This document shows positions 58,301 through 64,000 of a stretch of DNA of 64,000 nt, piece by piece (the stretch's first letter is position 1; each line of letters starts with the position of its first letter). A program made the position numbers and the translations under genes. The notes beneath the pieces were generated by a model. That model worked only from the letters and a program-made list of their open reading frames with translations, ran no database searches and was not told where the DNA came from. The stretch lies in the NCBI GenBank assembly GCA_947561715.1, contig OX387202.1, forward strand, positions 2,170,001 to 2,234,000, read 5' to 3'. The stretch comes from Ascidia mentula (Eukaryota; Chordata; Ascidiacea; Phlebobranchia; Ascidiidae).

Positions 58301-61300
58301 ATCATACTGCGAGACTGACGTTGCAACAACCGATGTCAGTTACGCAAGCGAAACTAGGTCAACATATTTTCTGTACGTCGTGTAAGAAACACATTTTTTA
58401 GGTCTTTTTTTTCTTAGAACCTTACGAATGCGACGAGTTACATGGTGCGGACAGACGCGCGTAAAGGCCACTCGTTTTTTTTTGAAAAACCAGGGGGGGC
58501 GTCCCCTGCCCCCCCGGACTAGGCGCCTATGCAGGGCGATACGATTGATGAATGTTTTTTGCGTGTTTCTATAATTTGGAAAGTCACCCTTAATATTTTA
58601 AAAAACATTACAAAATCGACGCCTATGGTGATGACATAAACACTCGCAAAGGTCAACAGTTTTCTGTTTTAAGTGAAATTAAATACAACATATATTTTAT
58701 CCCACCATTCGATAAAACACGATAAATAATTTTTAATAACAAACTTATAGTAGTGTTTTACGATAATGTTATGTCATTGGTTGATATTATGTATCAAAAT
58801 GAATTATATCAGTGTAAATTTGCAGTTTCAACAAAAAGATTAAATCCAATGATCTCTGCCTCCTATCGGAGGAGACCTGACCAAAGGGCAATACTCCAAC
58901 GTTGCATGACCGCCTACAAAACAAATGATGAGAAGATAATTTCTTTAGTAGCTTCCTCACTACCTAAAGGCCTGGATCTAAGTTTGTGTGAAGTTACTCA
59001 GGAAGAGACTGAAGCCCTCTCCTTTGTTATTGAAAGAAGAAGCAAATCGGTATTATTTTATAGTTTATGAAACTTCTTAACAACATGATAAGCAAATATA
59101 TACATAATGTTTCAACTTTTTGTAAAGCGCTCACAGTTTAGTGCCAAGGATGTGCTGTCATTATATTTAATTTTTTGAAAACCATGTACTCCTTCCGTGT
59201 TTGTATTCTCACAAATATCCTATTTCAAGTTGATTGTTAAAATAAGTGAAAAAAAATTAAAAAAATTGAGTTTACTTTATTACTCAGTATGTGTGGTCAT
59301 TACACTTTCTTGCTTGACATGCATGTTCGTTGAAAACTATGAACCCCTTCCTTGTTTGTATTTTTACTAATATTCTAATTTGAAGTTCATTGTTTCATTC
59401 AGATGAGGAAACTCAATCTCTCCATGAACAAGATTGGAGATAGTGGAGCAGCTGCATTGGCTCGTTGCATTCACAACATTGAAGAACTTGTTCTGAGTAG
59501 TTGTAACATAAGAGACCAGGGTGTGGAAATTCTCTCAGAGAAGATCAAAGATTTGCAAAAACCTGTAAGATACAAATCAGAATTCAAGTAAAGCTTGACA
59601 ATTGGTTGTTGTGTAATTTCATATCACCGCAAAATGAAACAATAAGTAAATATATTTGAAAAAAAAGAGTTTATTTCTGTACTCAGGTTGTCTTACCATT
59701 ATACTTTCTTGTTTGACATGCATGTTCGTTGAAACCATGAACCCCTTCCTTGTTTGTATTCTTACTAATAATCTAATTTCAAGTTCCTTGTTTCATTCAG
59801 ATGGGGAAACTCGATCTCACCTACTACAAGATAGGAGTTAGTGGAGCAGCTGCATTGGCTCGTTGCATTCACAACATTGAAGAACTTGATCTGCATAGTT
59901 GTGACATAGGAGATCATGGTGTGAAAATACTCTCAGAGAAGATTAAAGATCGGGAAAAACCTGTAAGATATAAATCAGATGCCAAGTGAAACATGACTAT
60001 CAGTTGTTGAGAAATTTTATATCATCACAATAAAAAAATGTGAAGATTAGTTGTTAAATTTTGTGAAATTGGATATATTTCTTTACTCAGGATGTGTGGT
60101 CATTATACTTGACATGCGTGTTCGTTGAAAACCATGAACCCCTTCCTTGTTTGTATTCTTACTAATAATCTAATTTCAAGTTCCTTGTTTCATTCAGATG
60201 AGGAAACTCGATCTCTCCAAGAACAAGATAGGAGTTAGTGGAGCAGCTACATTGGCTCGTTGCATTCACAACATTGAAGAACTTGCTCTGTGTTATTGTG
60301 ACATTGGAGATGAGGGTGTGGAAATTCTCTCAGAGAAGATTAAAGATTTGCAAAAACCTGTAAGATACACATTAGAAGCCAAGTGAAACATGACTATCGG
60401 TTGTTGAGAAATTTTATATAAACACAATAAAAAAATGTGGAAATTAGTATTTGAATTTTGTTAAATTGGGTTTATTTTGCTACTCAGGATGTGTGGTCAT
60501 TATGCTTTCTTTCTTGACATGCGTGTTCGTTAAAAACCATGCATCCCTTCCTTGTTTGTATTTCTACTAATATTCTAATTGGATGTTTATTGTTTCATTT
60601 AGATGAGGATGCTCGATCTGTCCTCAAACAAGATAGGAGATAGTGGAGCAGCTGCATTGGCTCGTTGCATTCACAACACTGAAGAACTTGTTCTGTGGGA
60701 TTGTGGCATAGGATATGAGGGTGTGGAAATTCTTTCGGAGAAGATTAAAGATTTACAAAAACCTGTAAGATACAAATCGGAAGCCAAGTGAAACATGACT
60801 ATTGGTTGTTGAGAAATTTTATATAAACACAATAAAAAAAATGTGAAAATTAGTTGTTAAATTTTGTAAAATTGGGTCTATTTTGGTACTCGGGATGTGT
60901 GGTCATTATACTTTTTTGCTTGACTGCATGTTATTCAAACTTGTAGGACACAGTTAGTCCTTCACTTGTGCTTCGTTTGGTCTTTTTTCCATTGTTCATA
61001 TTCTGTTTTGTGACATGAAATTCTCTTTACAGAATAAAAAATATTAGAAACACCTGTAAAATTAACTTTTCACTATTACAGATTGTTTTATCACTTACAT
61101 TAAAAAAAACAGTGGCTTTTTACTACAGGATCTGCCTTACTTTTTATCTGGAAGGTTGTGTGCCTTGACACCGTAGCATTGAAAGAGGTCTAAGTTTTTT
61201 TTTATGAATAGTCCATTCTTTGCTGTTGTTGTTTTTCAGCATTTTTAATATCATTTTATTGTGTTTACTATATGGAACTTTTTGATAAAAAGCCAAGTTT

Positions 61301-63916
61301 ATCCTGTAGTAAAAAGCTACTGCTTTTTTTAGGGTGATTATGAAAGTATACAGTGATTGCTTGGCCTGCATCTCCAGTTTTGGTTGGAACCCAATTTTTC
61401 ATTTTTAAATTCAGTTTTATCACTTATGTTTGTTTGTAGTAATTTGTTTACATTAACCACTGTAACTATGCAACTATCTGATATTGTCCATTTTCTGTTG
61501 TTCACATTGTGAATAACAAAAAGATATGGTCAACAACTAAAATTAGTTGTTTATCATGAAATAGTTGTAATTTTGTTCAACATTCTCTAAAATTCTTTGG
61601 CAATATTTGTTATGTAATATCTGTTGTTTAGATGAAATATGTGAATCTGCAAGTCAACAGTTTGACGGATGAAAGTGCTGAGACATTGGCTGGATGTATG
61701 CACAATATTGAGATGTTGTTTGTCATAACATGTAACAACTTTACACAGGCAGGGAAGGATCTCATCAATTCTAAAGTGATTGAAATAAAAAGCATGTTTT
61801 TGTTGAAAACAAAATACTAAATTTTTCATTACAATTAACATTTCTTTTCATCCTAAAATTGCTTTGGTCTGTTACAAGGTTTTATATGATGTTTAATTTA
61901 CAACTATAAAGAAACTTATTATATATACTACTAATAACATTGTAATGACTGATGCATGACTAATAATTATATTTTCTATATTTACAGAAGCATAAAGAGT
62001 ATGAAGTAATCCAGTCAACATCATCAGTTGTTGGTGTGGAAGGTGGCAAACTTGAAGTGATGGGTTGTGTTGTTGATATTCCTCCTAATGCACTGGATAC
62101 AAATGCAAAAATTTGGTTGAGAAGTTACTATGGAAATACTAAGTCAAATGTAAGTGGCTTAGCCATTGCACTTAGACTTAGCTGACCCCTGCGATTAACT
62201 TATCAATTTCTAAAAAAAGTATATGTTCTGGTCCAAACACTTAATCTGTTTAAACAAATGACAAAAAATATTGATGCATCAACAATACACAATTTTTACA
62301 ACCATGTACATACATTGGCAAAATTTTATGTTTGTTGTCTTTACAAATGCAAGATGTAATTTCTTGGCTGTTAGGAAGTAAAATGTTTCATTATTCAACA
62401 ATTATATTTAAATTTTTATTATTGGGTTTTCATTCCACAGAAGGAAATTACTCCATTGTTGTATTGTGGACCAAGCGGGTTAAAGTTCACCAAAGATGTC
62501 ACCATCACTTTACCAACATGTTTTGTGTGTGAAGATCTTCATCAACTTGTTGTGGTAAGTTTAAACATTCATCTTGTTGCCGTTACATGTTTCATATTTT
62601 AAAATAAAAAAATAAATCATCTTGAATTAATTCAGTCAACATAGAAGTACAAGTTTTAAAATGTATCATGGAGTAATGAAGGTAATTTATAATTCTTATG
62701 TAGAAACACTAGATACACTTTTATTTTAAATGATGTTGTAATGAAACTGTTTAATAAAATGTTAAGGTTGAGACAAGTCAAGATGGTAAAACATGGGAAT
62801 ATTATCAAACTTTATCCTACAATGGAGAGGGAAAGATTACATTTAAAGTAACTCATTTTACCTGGTAAGTGTATTTTTTTAAAGAAATGTAAAAAAAATT
62901 GCCTGAGTCTTGTTTTTGTACTTGAAGGTTTCGCGTTATTCGGAAGAAACTCTTTGGTTGGTCAAAGGAGAAAATGGTCCTGGGTGGATTTCCATCAAAG
63001 GAAAGCTCTGACTCTGCTGAAAGACTTTGGAGACTTGTTATTTGTGACAACTTGCAGTTCAACTTAAAGACTGATGATAACCTCAATAAGTTGCTTGGTT
63101 TCACTTTAGGGTAATGAATCACATCGCAATTGTGATAAACAATTGCTTAAAATAATGTTTGGTAGAGATGTTATAGGTTTTCAGTTAGTCTATCGGTAGT
63201 CAAATCCCTACCATCAAAGATCACAACAATACAAAAAAATCTCTTTTTTGATCACTCGACCAACATTAAAAGCAAACTTTTGAATTTTTGAAAATATGTA
63301 CATAAATCTTTACAAAAAAAAACAATTTGACCATACAACGGCAAGCTAATCAATGCGAAAATATCAGTAACATTCTAAAACAATGATATTTTGTCGTGAG
63401 ATTCTTGATAATGCTAAAATAAATTTTAAAAAATATTTTCCCATTCACAAGCATTAAACTTCATAGTTTGGTTATTATTAATCAAATCCAAGGTGTATCA
63501 AAATAAATTTTCAATAGGGTAAACAGTGAAATGCCATCCATGATGTAACACTCTAACAAGTCACTTAATAACAATACTAATTGTGCCTAATCCGTTTCAA
63601 TAAATTCCTTTGCCAATACATTTTTTTTGTATGTCTAAACAAAGTACATAATATTCTTCATTACTTGTTTACCAGATCAGATCAAAATGAATCTACACTC
63701 GCACTCAAAAGTGAATCTGGTAGAGTAACATTCAATAAAAATCCAATCAAATTGAAGAATACATTTTCAAACAATTGGACACAACATGAGGTTTTGTTTA
63801 AGTTTTCTCCATACAGAGGTTATGAAATGGTTAATGTTGAATTGGACTTTCATGGCAAGCCATTCACAACAGATTTTGGTATAAAAGTTGAAACAGAAGA
63901 CACACAAGAAAAACAA
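55400..63916 (+). CDS. LRR-ZU5-UPA protein, gene 3 (partial; transposon in an exon; runs off the window)
   Basis: Exons by eye: 55400-55509 (start ATG; same length and phase as exon 1 of gene 1), a disrupted exon about 57573-57653 plus 58636-58651, 58826-59049 (LRR cap), 59403-59564, 59801-59962, 60198-60359, 60603-60764 (two LRRs each), 61632-61775 (terminal LRR), 61988-62149, 62441-62554, 62767-62864 (ZU5, ending VTHFTW), 62928-63110, 63676-63916 (UPA-like). C-terminal exons would lie past 64,000. Everything from the cap onward is open and in phase. The second coding exon carries a 974-bp hAT-type insertion plus its 8-bp duplication (982 bp, not a multiple of three). The copy is therefore either broken there, spliced around the insert, or started downstream. 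Confidence 0.72.
57063..57123 (+). other. Candidate alternative second exon of gene 3
   Basis: An open segment encoding FDEGICGDEQMESQTEMETK follows AAAAAG and keeps the phase needed after exon 1. It resembles part of the exon at 14675-14802 and matches the relic at 14050. No clear donor is visible (AAGGCAAC follows), so splicing is uncertain. If used, it could help bypass the hAT-interrupted exon. Confidence 0.3.
57654..58627. mobile_element. hAT-type DNA transposon (non-autonomous) in gene 3, host of a nested element
   Basis: Terminal inverted repeats CATAGGCGTTGATTT (left) and the complement of CATAGGCGTCGATTT (right) bound 974 bp. A perfect 8-bp duplication GTGATGAC flanks it (57646-57653 and 58628-58635), the size typical of hAT elements. 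Inside the ends a GGGGTGACTGGGGTGAC-like motif recurs. No transposase ORF is visible. Removing the insert and one duplication joins an open frame ending AAAG|GTCAAC like the exon of gene 1, so it landed in coding sequence. A second element sits inside it at 58107-58531, which makes this one about 541 bp. Confidence 0.85.
58107..58531. mobile_element. Nested hAT-type MITE
   Basis: A 425-bp element with 14-bp ends CATAGGCGCCTAGT and its complement, flanked by a perfect 8-bp duplication CAGGGCGA (58099-58106 and 58532-58539). It carries C-runs and G-runs just inside both ends and a TGACGTCA palindrome near 58151-58158. Its ends share the CATAGGCG start with the host element, so the same or a related transposase may have moved both. 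No coding capacity is seen; a 67-codon open stretch inside is not conserved with anything I recognise. Confidence 0.85.
59403..61775 (+). repeat. LRR exon array of gene 3 (four cassettes plus terminal LRR)
   Basis: Four 162-bp exons start at 59403, 59801, 60198 and 60603, a period of 397-405 bp that covers both exon and intron. The backbone (ALARCIHNIEEL, GVEILSEKIKD) is nearly fixed at DNA level. The codons at xLxxCxI vary freely: LVLSSCNI, LDLHSCDI, LALCYCDI, LVLWDCGI. The first-repeat tops vary too (NLSMNKIGDS, DLTYYKIGVS, DLSKNKIGVS, DLSSNKIGDS). The terminal LRR exon at 61632-61775 matches that of gene 1. Confidence 0.85.
61098..61335. mobile_element. Inverted-repeat MITE in a gene 3 intron
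   Basis: Counterpart of 16706-16910 with fuller arms (TAAAAAAAACAGTGGC and TTTTTACTACAGGAT inverted at the right end) and a 30-bp longer centre. Downstream sequence (TGATTGCTTGGCCTGCATCT) is also shared with gene 1 and loosely with 4040-4130. Confidence 0.65.
61988..63916 (+). other. ZU5 and UPA-like exons of gene 3
   Basis: Exons 61988-62149, 62441-62554, 62767-62864, 62928-63110 and 63676-63916 are all open with the lengths seen in genes 1 and 2. ZU5 signatures are GVEGGKLEVMGCVVDIPPNA and CGPSGLKFTKDVTITLP, ending VTHFTW. The UPA-like part (EKMVLGGFPSKESSDSAERL) is close to gene 1. The poorly matching introns carry only scattered shared blocks. Confidence 0.75.
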
Positions 63917-64000
63917 GTAAGTTAAAACATAGCCCCTTGCACCCATAAATTTAAGTTTTATATGACTTTGTGCATTTCGCTTTTTAGATTAAATATGTAT

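Overview
This is AT-rich, intron-bearing metazoan DNA (GT-AG introns with GTAAGT-type donors, short exons). It reads like an ascidian tunicate, most plausibly a Ciona relative. That call rests on the repeat content, including a composite SINE with two tRNA-like heads that I recall being described from Ciona, and on the compact gene family. No single-copy marker gene is present, so the organism call is an inference.

The main content is three paralogous plus-strand genes of one family: gene 1 (11,951 to about 20,380), gene 2 (32,683-38,927, 5' end unresolved) and gene 3 (55,400 to beyond 63,916, running off the window). I rebuilt them exon by exon, and intron phases agree at almost every junction. 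Each encodes a lysine/serine-rich N-terminus, an LRR cap exon, a run of 162-bp phase 0-0 exons each holding two 26-28 residue ribonuclease-inhibitor-type LRRs, a shorter terminal LRR exon, a ZU5 domain split over three exons, and a UPA-like module. In all three genes the ZU5 ends in V-T-H-F-T-W, matching the place and motif where PIDD-type ZU5 domains cleave themselves (HF-S). I see no death domain; the proteins end in short, divergent Asn/Gln/Ser-rich exons. The architecture is therefore PIDD-like without a recognisable death domain. The LRR exons lie in about 400-bp exon-plus-intron tandem units whose sequence is almost fixed except at the exposed beta-strand codons, a pattern suggesting a diversifying recognition surface.

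The rest is repeats and relics. 1-11.7 kb: unclassified repeats, a local duplication, a degenerate Ty3/gypsy pol (minus), a foldback element and the 5' flank of gene 1. 20.9-25.5 kb: a BEL/Pao-like gag interrupted by a LINE tail (minus) and a second LINE (plus). 26-31 kb: gypsy-linked repeats and an 18-copy 27-bp minisatellite. 31.4-31.9 kb: a second composite SINE before gene 2. 39-49.4 kb: a LINE tail, the sister locus of the minisatellite with only two copies, two more gypsy relics, and an orphan copy of the gene-family 5' flank. 49.9-54.3 kb: a probable Mutator-like (MULE) element with one intact 790-aa transposase ORF, followed at once by a 33-bp minisatellite. 54.3-54.9 kb: a hAT-type MITE. 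Gene 3 carries a nested pair of hAT-type elements, both with perfect 8-bp target duplications, inside the counterpart of a gene 1 exon.

Local paralogy (gypsy relic, 5' flank, gene) repeats along the window. It suggests the family grew by segmental duplication and was then broken up by transposons. One duplicate (about 46.1-46.5 kb) kept its 5' flank but lost its gene.
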